Source of the DNA: Diphasiastrum complanatum
Lineage: Eukaryota > Streptophyta > Lycopodiopsida > Lycopodiales > Lycopodiaceae
DNA: 64,000 nucleotides
Direction of reading: 5' to 3'
Assembly: GCA_029204225.1 (NCBI GenBank)
Contig: CM055097.1
Location: forward strand, 38,615,106 to 38,679,105
Shown here: positions 36,282-49,583 of the stretch, piece by piece
Layout of the letters: each line of letters begins with the position of its first letter
Numbering within the stretch: position 1 is the first letter of the stretch
Translations under genes and position numbers: made by a program
Notes under the pieces: model-generated
Told to the model about the DNA's origin: nothing
Database searches by the model: none
The model's input: the letters and a program-made list of their open reading frames with translations, nothing else

Positions 36282-38100
36282 CTAACAGACTGGTGGTTCC
36301 ATCTGAGTCAATCTTTCTGCTAATAATTCTTTTGCTTTTGGCACCAACTTAAGAAATTCTCTCAGTGTAATATCCATTTTACTAGACAACATATTCATGA
36401 TCATTTCCGTTTGTAGTGCTTCGAGTTTTGTCATCTTGAAAGGTTCTTCATGGTGGTGCAACTGTGTATTAACATTTGTTCTTGGATCTGTTTGTGGCAT
36501 AGATGGAGAAGGGACTTCGGCTGCTACTTTAGCGGCTTCTAGGGCTTCTCCTTCTTGCAACTGTTTAATCCATTGTCTCATGTCTTGGTATCTCTTCTTT
36601 TCTATTTTGAGGTTCGGATACACGCCTGATGCAATTGGTATATTTGTAATTGGTGCAGATTCAATAGGTACTGGATCAAACTCCTTTCTGTTTCTGAGCT
36701 CTGGTAACAACCATCAAAGGTACAGTTGGTTTAGGTTGACCAACTGGTCTTTTCTTGATTGTAATCAAGTCCACTGGAGCAGTAACCGAAGGTGGTTTGG
36801 ATCTTGCAGGACAATCTTTATAATAGTGTCCATAACCACAGTCTCTACAAAATGGTATAAACTTCCCTTTGTTTGGACATTCAACAACTCTATAATTCTC
36901 TCCACATGCAAACATCCAAGTGGCACTCTGGTCCATTGTCGAGCTGCTTGTCTTTGCACAACAACATAGATAACATATTGCTCTGAAGGACCACTCTTGT
37001 GATCATGCCTATAGTTCCATTGCTCATTAGCACTATGAGGATCTAGTTCCATTAGATTAGCAGGAGGAGCACTCTCTTCCGTTGGAACTAGCAGAGCTAC
37101 TCATTCTGGAAATCCAAGGCCAAAGTTAAAAGGCTTCCCGTCAGGTCCTTTTGTATAAGTAGGTTCTCAATACTGAAGCTTAGCATATAATTGCTGGATT
37201 ATCCTAGGATTAAACAAGCAAAAGTTTGTTTCATGACCCGTAGAATTGCACAAATGACAAATAGTATTTGTCATAAGTTGTTTCAACGTTGGACATTCAT
37301 TCATAGTATGATTTCCTGCACAAATTGAACACCAGACATTTTTTCGGCTAGGAAATTTTTTTGCAAACTTCTCAGGTTCTTTATCCGCTTTACCATGGAA
37401 ATCTTCCAAGGCTTTGGTCCTTTCATCAAGTTGAGACTGCATCTTTTCTAACTGCATCCACTGCTTTAGACCCAATTTCTCGAACTCGTCGATGATCTTC
37501 TCTACAGTAGCATTGATATTCGTTGATGCAATGGTGGTGGATGTCGTCGTGTTTTGCCCTACTGTAAGACAACATTCCAACATTTGGTTCATCGTTAGAA
37601 TCTTCATCATTCTCATGAATTGCATCAGATAGCGCTTTGTATTGTTGCGTATTTAGTATGGCGTTTTAACTCGCGTCTAATCCGTTTGGGTGGACCTGCT
37701 AAAAACCACATAATCAAAGCATCTTCACCGATCAAATCGGGATCACACTAAGATCTGAGGTGTTTAATCCGTTCAATATAATCTCTTACTGCCTCTCTCT
37801 TTCCCATTTTAATTCTACTTAAAAGGAGAAAGAGATCTTCCAAAAAAAAATTGGGCTTAAATCTCGTAATGAGAGCGACTTTAACCACTTCCCAATCTTG
37901 TCGTTTTGCTTCCTCTTGGTTATAAAACCAATTTTGAACAGCTCCAATTAAGGCTTGAAAAACTTCTCCATAAACCCTACACGATTCAGAAAAAATCTAG
38001 AGAAATATGATGGGATCAGATAACCCATTATATTTTGGTATATCTAGATGAGGAGACCTTCTAACAATAATTGGTGGTGGGTTCATTGGTGCTCCTTATT
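36282..38100 (-). pseudogene. Ty3 (Athila/Tat-like) gag, element 2
   Basis: Several open segments run from about 38,086 (ATG, then SPHLDIPKYNGLSDPIIF) through WEVVKVALITRFKP-like and IKHLRS-like blocks to a coiled-coil-rich part and cysteine knuckles: CSICAGNHTMNECP and CHLCNSTGHETNFC at about 37,240-37,330, and CRDCGYGHYYKDCP at about 36,820. A linker segment at 36,282-36,710 contains a 4-helix-like stretch. Stops and shifts break it at least four times. Confidence 0.65.
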
Positions 38101-39300
38101 CAACCATAATTCCAAATTACGTCAGTCAGACAATGAGATTGGATCTAGATTTTTCAAACAAAATCCTTTCTCAGTTCAGACCAGTCCAGGTCTGTAAAAA
38201 CTTTATGACTTGGAAATAATCAGATTTTTTAGTTTCAAAAAATAGATCTTGATCAAGTAATCGACACTAAAAATGAAGATTTTTCAGATTTTCTATCAAA
38301 ATAAATCAAAATGGATCAAAAATTTGACAAAGGCTATATTTGGTAAATCAGAACCTAAAAATAGTATTGGCAAAGGTTTCTTGGGCGAAGGTAGACTCGG
38401 CGAAGGTTCTTCACTATTTGGTAAAAAAAAATCACTGATCTGGCTATTTATTGACAAACATGGTAAAATTAACCTTCACCGACTTTACAGTAGATAAATC
38501 TGACACAAATAAATATGTGGTAGAACTGGTGAAGGTCCTTTTTTTATGACAAAAAATAGGGTTTTTGCAACTTAGCGAGAGTAAAAATTGACTTTTTAGA
38601 AGACCTGATAGATCTAATCTTCGTTGAACTCACAAATGATAAACTACTATATTTAAAATCCTTAGAAAACTCGACAAAGGATATGGTGAAGAATCAAGAG
38701 TAATATTGGTATTTTTTGCAAAAAAGAGACTTTTTTTTGACAAAAATATGACGATATAACAACTGATCTTTGGAAAACCTTCGCCCAATTTACTGATTAT
38801 CAAAAATAGTAAGTGGAACTGACACAAACTATGGCGAAGGTTTTTCTCAAAGAATTGATATTTTTACAAAAGGTTACTAACAACTAGATGAACAGATAGC
38901 TATCCCTGTTCAACAATCAAATTAGATTTCAAACAAGAAGATCCACTCAAATCAGACAAAATCACTCCAATTTTAAACCTAAAATGCAGTTTAACCCTAT
39001 TCATGCCAAAACAAGATGCTTAATGCAAGTTAACCATATACCAACATGCTGCAATTTGAAAAATTGGCGTAGCTTCCCGGAAACGGCGCCGAAATTGTAG
39101 CGGGTTTATTTCCTAGCCTATCCTCAACCCTTGATCCAAGCATTCAAGCATCAAAGAGATGAAGTTAGTTGTCACGCGTAGGTTCAATACCATGAGAGCA
39201 ATAGCATATCTCAGACTTCAGCCTGTATGGAAGATCCACATCTAGCTCTAACATCCATTAATCCTAAGCATTAACACTACATCCATTAACCCTATAATCC
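38101..39300 (-). mobile_element. 5' leader, Asp-type primer site and truncated 5' LTR of element 2
   Basis: The minus strand reads cggcgccgtttccgggaa at 39,090-39,073, close to the Asp-tRNA primer site used by Athila/Tat elements. The LTR ends just before it (39,096, ...CA). Only about 205 bp of LTR remain (39,096-39,300); these match the plus-oriented LTR at 27,871-28,075. The leader (38,101-39,072) is A/T-rich and carries repeated cgaaggtt words. Confidence 0.6.
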
Positions 39301-40739
39301 AAAAAAAGAGGATTTTATATTTGAGTGCAGAATCTTGGTTGAGATGTTGGTGAATCTAGATGTCAATTTCTTCAAATTGTTCAAGCTAGTCAATCGAAAA
39401 ACTAGGACATAGATTGGTATCAAAACTTATCATGTTCAATCCAACGCTTAAGGTTAGAGTCTTTGGATCTGAGTAAGATCCAATAGGGGTGTTTGGATAT
39501 GAATTTTTGTGTTTTGATTCAATTCTTGTGAGCCGTAACCTTTGTGATCTACGCAAGGTCTATTTTCTAAGGTGACTAGATTTTGGTAAAGATTGATTCC
39601 AAAATTTGTGATCTAGATCTTTTGTAAATATTTTGTTCAAATCTAGTTTCTTGAGGGTGATAAAATCAATTTGTAGAGTCATTTCACAAGTGCGTACTTT
39701 GTGTACAAGTCTTCATCATCATGGCATCAATAGGAGGCATTCTATTGGAGGCAAATAAAAGATTCAAGTGTGATAAATTTTTCAATTGAGTTTGATTCTC
39801 CATACACAGGCACTGACCGATTATAATTTGTAGTAAAATATCATCCACTTAAAGTAAGTAAACCCTCCACAAATAAAAATAATTTAATTTATGAAATATC
39901 TGTGAGACACATACTTTCTCAATGAAAGCACTAGAGTGAAGAGATTTAGATTTTTCAAATTGTTGATTTAAATTCTAAACTCATATAAAAGATCGTGAAT
40001 TACTCATCATTGTTAAAAATCATCATATTTCCTTATAATCCTTTGAGAACAATTAAATTTCTATTCATGATCCATCAATCATAATATTTAGAATCTTACG
40101 ATTCATCAATCATAATTCACAACATTCCAAAATCACACTTAATCATTAAAAGATATTGGAGTGTGTGTTCAAACACACTATTTAGAAAATATAAAAATCA
40201 TTCTTAAAAAAAAAAAATTCCTAAGAAAAAATACTAGATTTTTAAGAATATTCTACAAACCAGATTGTCAACAAAAATATGAGTGATCCAAACTCTACAA
40301 TCCATCAGATAATTAAAGACAAAAGACATGCCAAAATCATTTTAGCATCCGTCTTCAACTACAGGAAACTTTATACAACCATTTAGAAAAAATCTGCAAA
40401 TTACAAAATTCTGTTGAATTCCAACTAAATTCAATGATCATTCTAAATATTTCTTAAACTCTGTCATCTAATATGATCTCACTAGGATATAACCAATAAC
40501 ATTGAGTCTATTTCCCAATCGAGAAATACTCTATACCAAGAATTTTCTATATTCTATGCACATAATTTTTACTAATGAATTCTGATGACTCACAAATCAT
40601 GCATATTATAAGCAATATAGATTAAAATGAACAATTCATGGTGAATTTCCTTCACTCTACTCAGACTTGACAACTTTATTTCTCAATACACAAAGCAAAG
40701 CAATAATTATAGGAACATCATGAATGTAGCAAAAATATG
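39301..40739. other. AT-rich DNA, probably copia 3' LTR debris
   Basis: No ORF. 40,470-40,620 resembles 13,110-13,260. It lies directly downstream of a minus-strand copia RNase H remnant, so a decayed 3' LTR is the simplest reading. Confidence 0.35.
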
Positions 40740-42345
40740 AGTCTCTCTCCATAAACTTATTCTTTCTTCACAATAAGTTATTGTTCTATGTCAAGCTTCT
40801 TTCTAAAATATTCAAACTTATCTTATCTTAGCAATTTTGTGAACATATTAGCTATTTGTCATGTTTTACTACAATGAATGACATATCCATCCTTTGAACA
40901 AAGCTTTTCTCATATGAAATGATACTTTACCTCGATATGCTTTATTCTTGCTTGAAATATAGGATTTTTGGTTAATTCTATCCCTCTTTGGCTATCACTA
41001 AAGATAATCATACCTTTGACTTGCTTGATATCAATCTCACCAAGCAATTGACATAGCTAGATTGCTTCTTGTGTTGTTGAACACAATGCTTTATATTCAA
41101 CTTCAATGGTAGAAAGTGATATTGTATCTTGCTTTTTACTAGACCTAAAAAAACAACCACTACCAATACTAAAAGTATATGTGATTGACCTCCTATCATC
41201 AATACTCCCAGCCCAATCAACATCAATATAACCTTCCAGTTTGGGTAAATCATGTTGTCTTGAATAAACTAGACCAAGATTAGGTGAATCCTTGACATAC
41301 CTCAAGATATGCTTCATTGTTTTCTAATGATTTCCAATGATCCATCGTTGGTGCCACCATAAATTGACTAACCAAGCTCATATAAGAATTCCAACCAATT
41401 AACAAAATAGAGTAGCATCTAATAGACCATTTTCATCAATGCATGTCAGTTTCTTACTTATTTCAAATTGTTTACACAAGTCAACTTCAATGGATTTCAC
41501 ACGGTCTTTGTCATTTTTTGTGATAATGATATCATCAACATAAAGAATGACCAAAGCAACACTATCCCCAATAATAAGCACATGTAAGTTAAGATCAAAA
41601 TTTGTTCTTGCAAAACTGTTGGAGAAAAAAATAGCTATCAATGCGTCCATACCACACTCATAATGCTTGCCTTAAACCATAAAATGGTTTTCTCAGCTTG
41701 CACACCTCACCATTCAAGAAAGTAGATTTCACATCCATTTGGTGGATTCTCCACCCAAAATAGGAAGCTAAAGTAGAGTAGTCCATTTCACTATAGGAAA
41801 GAACTTTTCTTTGTATCAATACCTTTCTTTTGTTTGTAGCCTTTTACTACCAATTGTGCTTTGTGCTTCATAATTGATGCATCTAAAATTTTGTCATGTA
41901 TACCCATTTGTTGTCAATGGATTTCTTACATGGAGGAAGATCAACCAATTCCCATGTACCATGTCTTTCAATGAAATCTAATTCCTCTCTCATAGTCCCT
42001 TGCCAAACCTTCAAATCTGTCACTTTCTTATAGGATAATAGGTCTTGTCATTGAAGAATTTCACTCATAAGGGCATAATTGACTTGGTAATGATCTAGAG
42101 CCTTTCCTGCCTCTTGTTGATCTTCTTGTCTCCCCTTCTTTGCTAGTATATGAAAGTCATAAAATAGTAGTCTCCACCCAATGATATGGTCGTCATTGGG
42201 CCACACAAGTCACAGTTCAAGTCTCTTTTTAGCCCTTGCTGCTCTGCCTTTTTTGAATTTCTCCATGTGTTGTTTTCCCAACACAAAACCTTCACAGATT
42301 GAATGTTGCTCATCCTATAAGGCCGATAATCCACTCAGCATTTTT
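40740..42345 (-). pseudogene. Ty1/copia integrase start, RT and RNase H remnant
   Basis: On the minus strand, in order: CDLCGPMTTISLGGDYYFMTFI (start of copia integrase core, about 42,150-42,210); an RT opening with TWELVDLPPCKKSIDNKWVY (about 41,920-41,980) and HQMDVKSTFLNGEV; the catalytic box LYVDDIIITKND (about 41,510-41,545); then RNase H with GYIDVDWAGSIDDRRS and LSTIEVEYKAL, and a tail IKHIEVKYHFI. Many frameshifts and a large deletion between integrase and RT are evident. Non-functional. Confidence 0.7.
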
Positions 42346-43942
42346 ACACATTCATGACTAAGCAACTCTTGTCGCAAGCTGGTTATCTCGCTCATCACTA
42401 AGAGAAAAGTGCATAATGTTGCCATAGCCTTGAGAGTGTCCAATCAGTGCCTCAAAGAGACCTGTAGATCTCTGAGCAGCAGTCGCACATAGTTCCACAG
42501 ATTCATCGCTCTCCATCGAAAGGTGATCATTACCTGTCATTGATTTTGACAATTGTGCTCTAGCCATCACTAAGGATGGAGATATACCTTGAGCCTAATG
42601 CTTCTGCTGTTTTCTGGGTAACTTGGACGCATTTTTCATGTACATTCTCAATCCATGTGAGATGATCAAGTGCAATCCAAGTGCCACTTCTCAATGCACC
42701 ACTGATTTCAAAGACAGAAGGGATTTGCAGACCCTCGGACTTCCAGTTGGCAGCTAATTGCGCTTCTGATGATAATTAATGGCATTTCTAACGCTGACCA
42801 TCATTGAATCACCATTGGAAAACCACCAAGTCATGTCGCTTCCAGATTGCTAAAGTCAATACTCCATCGCATTTTCCAGATGAATGATGCTACTATCTCG
42901 TGGAATGCCACTTGTTGTTGGTAGTACTTCTGTGGAAGTCATGAAGTGATAGCTACTGTTGACAGCTACTATGAGCACCACTGCCAACTGAGGAACTCAC
43001 AAATCAAAGTAGGCAAAACCATTGAGTATCACTGACTAAACACTTGCATGCAATCATTGTTGTCAAGGTGAAGAAAGACTTTAAACCCTCCATCGCTGAT
43101 ATCCGAGGCAAATCATCCTTGTTGACACTGTCAAAGAGAAACATACTCCTACAATATTGTAGCAATGCTAAATCTAACTCCAAAGTGCAAAGATTCACAC
43201 CTTGGGAAAGCTAGTCAACGGTGCCTATCGAACACCCAGCTGTGAAGGGGTTTAGCAACCATCTTTGAAGACAATGCAAACGGGAAGCCGCATTCATGAC
43301 TAGACACCTCTTGCGATAAGGTGGTTTTTCTCAATCGCACTTCAGGTAATGTTCTTCTCAAAATTGCTAATGTCGTTACTAATGCTAAGTTAAAAATTGG
43401 GCCCGACCTCTTTGAAACACAAGAGCAGGCAGTCCACCAAATGTGGCTAAAATACATCACTTTGGTTAAGTCTCACTAGTCACACCCATTGTCAAAAATG
43501 TCTAGCGAAATACCTAGACCTAACGGATGGCAAAATACTACCGCTCATCAAACAGAGCGGTATGTATAACTTGCACCCCACAGACACAGAGCATAGAATC
43601 AATGAGCGAATCTTGTATAGGCCCTAAAGAAATATGTATTCATCAAATGAGGACCTATAAGTGCAAAACCACCCTAGAGAGCATGACGCCAAACACATGA
43701 GGTTAGGGGCAGTCTCTAAGGGAAATGCTCTGATAAAAAACCACAGCAAACAAAAATGGACAGTTACATATGAGTAGAGTTGAGTATCAACTCATGCCGT
43801 CACTTGGCGATGTTTGCCAAATGTATAGAAAAGGGAGCCACCTTTTGATTGTGACCTCTAGTGGAGAGCATTATTCCACTTGTAATTTGTGAAATGTGGA
43901 AATGCCACTAGGATGTCACCTAAAGAGCTCTCTTGCTTATTT
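42346..43942. other. Unassigned DNA between retroelement fragments
   Basis: Less AT-rich than its surroundings, with short minus-strand ORFs (42,358-42,570; 43,215-43,460) that have no recognisable domain. The word catgacta followed by ctcttg occurs near 42,352 and 43,296, hinting at an internal old duplication. A gctctgata word at 43,728 resembles the start of a minus-strand primer site but lacks the terminal cca. Confidence 0.35.
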
Positions 43943-44320
43943 AAGAGACTCCCTCTTTGAGAAGAGGAGCTTTTTGTGTAATGCATCTACTCCATGTCCA
44001 AATGAGAAGAGCCTCCACGAGTTTGGTGCATCCTTTGAGCTCCTTGATCATGATTGTTTTCTTGAGTGATTCTCTTATGATCATGCCCTTCCATCCCTTG
44101 TGTGTGGTTGTGGATTCAGTGGTGGATTAGTTTTCTTGCTTTCCTAGTTGTGGATTAGATTTCTTTTCTTGCTTGTAGATTAATATAGGAATTAGCATTC
44201 AGGTAAATTATAGAGGCTAGAAATGTGGTGTAAATCTTGCAGATTCTTGACATTCTAGTGCTTGATGTTCTTGGGATGTCCAAGAATCAAGAAATGAGTG
44301 TTTCTTGATTCTTGGACTTC
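43943..44320 (+). repeat. LTR-like direct repeat, right copy
   Basis: Matches 28,078-28,455. Here it is preceded by cttatttaagagactccc, a plausible TATA box and transcription start, so this copy retains U3 sequence (43,780-43,942) that the left copy lacks. Confidence 0.6.
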
Positions 44321-45038
44321 TAAAATGATGTTCGATTAGTTTCTTGTTTCAGTTCTGTGGATTAATATATGTGTAGAATAGTTTTAATGTTTAAGATCTG
44401 ATTGAAACTTGTTTTTGCAGTATTAAGGTAGGATTTCATGGCATTTCAACCACTCTACACGCTAATTTCTTGGTTGATGCATGATCTGCATGTTTGGAGA
44501 CCATTCAAAGGATACAGCAGGCCTACCAGAGAAATGATCTTGGCGGGATGGAACAGCGGAGGTGGTGGGTATATCATCAAGCTTTGGAGGGGGTGGGGGT
44601 GGTGAATGATTCTTGAGAGAGGGCATAGAAGGAGATTGATGAAGGGTTTCGAGAGAATCGTCAGCTTGGAAGATGTATTGGACATCTGGACATATAGTTT
44701 GATCATTACCGATTTACAAATTGAAGAGGAGAAATGTGAATTGAAGTAGTGATCGAAGTTGGTGGTGGATTTGATGAAGGGAAAGTCAAATATGGTATAA
44801 GGATGGTGGATGGAGAGATCTTGGATGGTAGACTTGCAATGAGAAATCTTAGCAACTTGGTTTTCCTGCTTAATTTTTATTTCAATTACTTTCTTTTCTA
44901 TTCTAGACCTCTATCAAACATTTACACTTGTTTAAATTTAAATGAATGAGGAAACCACTTAGATTTGTTGAGTTCAAAGTAGCAGCATCTTTTTCTCTCT
45001 TTGATTTTGCAAACCATTAGATTCAAGTGCCAAGGGCT
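44321..45038. other. Intergenic DNA at the inner edge of the right arm
   Basis: No supported gene. A minus-strand ORF (44,974-45,204) crosses the arm boundary and has a Lys/Asp-rich sequence of unknown origin; in the left arm its N-terminal part is removed by the 52-bp deletion. Confidence 0.4.
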
Positions 45039-48000
45039 TACACACCATCTTGACCTTATCATGGTCCTCTTTGGTGCCATCATAAAAGAAATACTCAATC
45101 GTTGTATACAAGTCAATTATAGTGCCAATGAGCCCCTTTTGCAATGTAATCCTCAATGGGGTTGGGTCATCATCAATGTTCCAACCAATAATTGCACCCT
45201 TCATTTTTCGCTCACGGTTTTGGCATTTTTAATTTTTCCACGGTTTTATCGAATTTGACAACCCTATTGTTGTTTGAACTTGAAATGTTAGTGAACAGTC
45301 GATATATGTATTGGTATTGTCATCATAGCTATGACTCAGTATCCATAAAAGCTCGTACATACAGAGCTCAATACAACAAGCGTGGAAAGAGTGAGCAAGA
45401 GTGGAAAGAGCCGCGCACTTCAGCTTTGAGCTTATCAGTGATGTGTCATTTTTTGGATTATTTGAATAGGTGACCTTCATTTTGCGCATAGCAATGTCAT
45501 ATTTTATAGTTTAATGTTTATCGCATACACTAGAAATTAATGAATATGAAAGAGTTGAATATAGGTAATTATAATTCCCAATCTCAAGGTGGTGTGTAGC
45601 CCTTACTTTTCTCCCATTAAAGGTGAGGTTCTAATCTTTCCTCGATAGGAAAAACCTACATGTCGTAGGGAAGGAATTTGAGGTGACATTCTTAAATAGG
45701 ACATCACTGATAGGTTTGGGTATTATAATTATCACATTTAACTCTAATGAAATCAAAATGAAGGGTGCTTTATGGAATAGAGTGTGCTTTGTGGTGAATG
45801 AAAACAAATTTGCTATGGATTCATTATTATAGTTGTAACATATTAGTTAGAAGCTTTGAAGTCAGAAAACCAAATACTCGTTTTCGTATTGCAATGAATA
45901 TCAAAATAAAAAATAAAATGCAATTTAATCTAAGTATTAATAATCATAAATCATGTTTGTCATTCTCATCATCACATAAGTCTCAACACTCATCTGAATC
46001 TGGGTTTAAGCATAATCGTAAATTTCCTACCGTGTCTCTTTGAGAATGTGAGCTACCCTCATATTCATCCTCCTCTTTTTCTACTCTATATCATCCAAAT
46101 ATGGAGGTCGGAAAATCATCATTTACAATTGTATTTTTTTCTCCTCATTTCCATATCATTTGGAGCTTGGATGAGTGGTTCAGGTTCTTCCAAAACCTCA
46201 AAATCACATTTGGCTCATCGTGTGTATCCAATGTTACAATAACTTTTCCTTCAAACAAACTTTGTTTTCTTGCATTAAGTTGAATCACATACCACCATCT
46301 TGGGTATATTTGATCTAGATGAAATATAATCTGCAAAGAAATTAGATGACCTTAAACCATTTTACGTCAAAAATAAAGATTTGCCATTAGTCTCATAATC
46401 GACTCATAAATATGTTGCAATGTGCTGACATAGTCTAGGTCGCTTGAAATGACATTCACGTCTCTCACACTAGACCGACACCTTGTTGAAAGTTGGCCAT
46501 TATTATACCACAATGATATGTACGTCACTTGTTGTCAACTCTCTCAACACAATAATGATGTCCATATGCCCACATGACAATGTATGATTTATACTAAAAT
46601 GTAAGAAAATAAACAAATTGTGTAGGTTAAAAAACTATTTCTATCACACTAGACCGACGCCTCGTTGAAAGTTGGCCATTATACCACAATGATATGTACG
46701 TCACTTGTTGTCAACTCTCTCAACACAATAACGATGTCCATATGCCCACATGGCAATTTATGATTTATACTGAAATGTAAGAAAATAGACAAATCGTGTA
46801 AATTAAAATACTATTTCTATCTTGAGTAGTACAAAAACAAAACTTCACAAAGACAATATTACATTAACCTTCCATGCACATCCATGATCAGTTTTTCATT
46901 CTAATTAGGTCACTTCTTTATCTAGATTTGATGATGTTGTTGGCTTGGTAACTTGATGCTCCACTTGTCATCTTCCACGGTAGCTTTTTTCAAGTTTCAG
47001 AACATCTTTGAAATGATTTGCACAAGCCTCCAATGACTTGCACAACTTAAGAAATCAACTTTAGATTTCTTTGGCCTCCTGCCAAAGTATCTCCACCTCC
47101 AAGCACGCCAAATGTAGAATCTTGCATTTTTAGCGTTGATAATTCTCAAGCTTGGATTCTAGTTGAAATGATTCCTAGCATTGATTTTCATTAGATCACA
47201 GCTTGAACTATGCAGGGTGTGAAATTGAAATAGGTCATGGTTTGACTCGACTGGTTTGAAGATTAGTTATTTATAGGTCTACTAGTCCAATATATATTCA
47301 CGGATACATACTATTCCAAATAATTAATCTATCAAAGTTTTCTCTTTCAAGCATATTGAGATTATTATTTATACACACATTTCCTTCAACAATCTTAAAT
47401 CAATTTTCTTCAAACCTGTACAACTCAAAATGTCACCATGATGGCAAAGCATCTGTGGTATACGACAAAGTTCTTGTTTTTGTCCCATTTGATGGCTTGG
47501 GACCAATTTTGTCAACGTATAAGATTCCAAATATGTAACATATACAATATGTATCATGGAAGGAGTCATGCAAATGACAATCCTAGAAGATAACATTTAG
47601 CTTTGATTGTGAGAAAGATGGCAGCTCTTGTTTTGAATTCTTCGACAATCCCCATGGTGGTGGCGATGGAAGCAGTACCGTCATCGCCCATTTCTTTGAT
47701 CCTGCCAGCCATCGTTCTGTTGTTGGCTACCATCTGCGTAGTTACTTGGACCTGGAGATGGATGTTGTCCACGAATTCCTCCTACAGAGGGCCTCCTCGG
47801 TGGCCGCTCGTTGGTTCATACATTGAGGTGATAAGCAATAAGCAAAGGATTCACGACTGGGTTACGGACTACGCCAAATTGTATAAAACTTTTGAGCTTA
47901 GAATTGGTGGAACACGTATGATCCACACCGTGGATCCGATCAACGTTGAGTACATTCTCAAGACTAAGTTTGTGAACTATCCAAAGGTCAGATCATTCAT

Positions 48001-49583
48001 TCTCAGTGCTAAGTTTCTATACTACCCAATGCTCAGATGATATCCAGTTTGCATTTGGAGTTGAGGTCATTCGAAAATAGCTTCAAATATTCCTAACATA
48101 TTGACAAGTTTGATCACATCCAGTGCTGCAGATTGAAGGGCAAAATGCCCGTCCTAGGCCTTTGCCTTTCAAATGAAAGGCATTTAAATAATGCACCTTT
48201 CAAATGTGAAAGGAAAATAGATGAGTATTCCTTCAATTTTAAGAAACCTTTAGAAATATGTGTGTGAATAAGTGTATAGATCATGGTTTAATTAAAAAAT
48301 ACATTTTTTTAGTATGGTACTTATTTAATGAATGTATGATTTGAAGGGTGAAACTGGGTTATACCATTCAAAGCATATTTTCTTGAAGCATAGAGTTGCC
48401 ATTCTATCTATAAGCATTGACTCGTTCACATCTATTCAAAATATTCAATTTGAAGTGGTGAAGGTGATTTTAGGACATTGTCATGTCTTTGGGTCATTAT
48501 TGTAATACGTCTTATTAGAATGCTTCAAAGACTGAAGCTGTGATTGTGGAGTGAGCAAGGAGAATATCAAAAGGAGCTTGTTTTGGAGGTGGGCTTGATA
48601 GGCCAAACTGTCCTTTAAGACATTGGGTTTTAGTTCATTTGTAATGTATGTAAGTAAGATCGACAGCATTCAGAAGGATTGATATATTCCATGATCATGA
48701 TGAATCATGATTACCGCTGGATCTGATCTGCTGCACCTTCAGACAAGATAGGATCCTCCAATTATGATATTGCTTTCGACATGCTTGTGATTTCCTTAGA
48801 GCTTTAAGTGAGTGATTCTTGAAATAATGGCCATTGTTGATGCAGGGTAAGGAGACTCTTGCAAGGCAATACGATTTTCTGGGTGACGGCATATTCAACA
48901 GCGATGGTGAAACTTGGAAGAGGCACCGCAAAATTTTAAGCTATGAGTTTTCCAGCCGTAAGCTTCGAGATTTCAGCTCCAACATCTTCAAAAAAAACGC
49001 TATCAGACTGGCGGATATACTTGATTCTGCTGCGAAATCTAAGCAAGAAGTTGAATTACAAGTAAATATTAGCGCAGCTGTATCTTCAAGGCGTCCAAAC
49101 CATTTTCCATGCATTCATGTTTGAATGCAAGAAAAAATTGTTCGTGAATTTTCGTTTAGCACACACCACCAAAACCTATTAACGGCATTGTAACTGATTT
49201 CATCTGTTGTGCAGGACCTCTTCATGCGCACGACTTTAGATTCTATCTGCGAGATTGGATTTGGGCTAGAATTCGGATCACTCTCATCACTGCTACCCGA
49301 AGTTCCCTTTGCTAACGCCTTTGATAGGGCGTCGGAGGCCATAGGCCACCGATCGTGGGATTTGTTCTGGAGGATTGGACGTGCTTTAGGCTTAGGTTAC
49401 GAGAAAGGGCTGCAAGACTACATACGACTGTTGGACGCATTTACTTTCAAGGTCGTACAACAGCGAAAAAAATCCATCGAAGAAGGCAACAAGAATAATG
49501 AGGAAAACGTAATCCTCTACTTTCAGGCTCCAGCCTGCAGTGCTGTTTTTTAAAAGTGACACTATGCAATTTTACTTGCAAAT
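45039..49583. repeat. Right arm of large inverted repeat
   Basis: Reverse complement of 1-4,478. The last aligned base at the window edge pairs position 49,583 with 1. This arm keeps the 52 bp missing from the left arm near the inner edge and continues outward into the rest of the P450 gene. Confidence 0.95.
46460..46820. repeat. 176-bp tandem duplication upstream of P450 copy B
   Basis: Two tandem copies in the right arm (marker word ctatttcta at 46,635 and 46,811). Mirrors 2765-3115. Confidence 0.85.
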
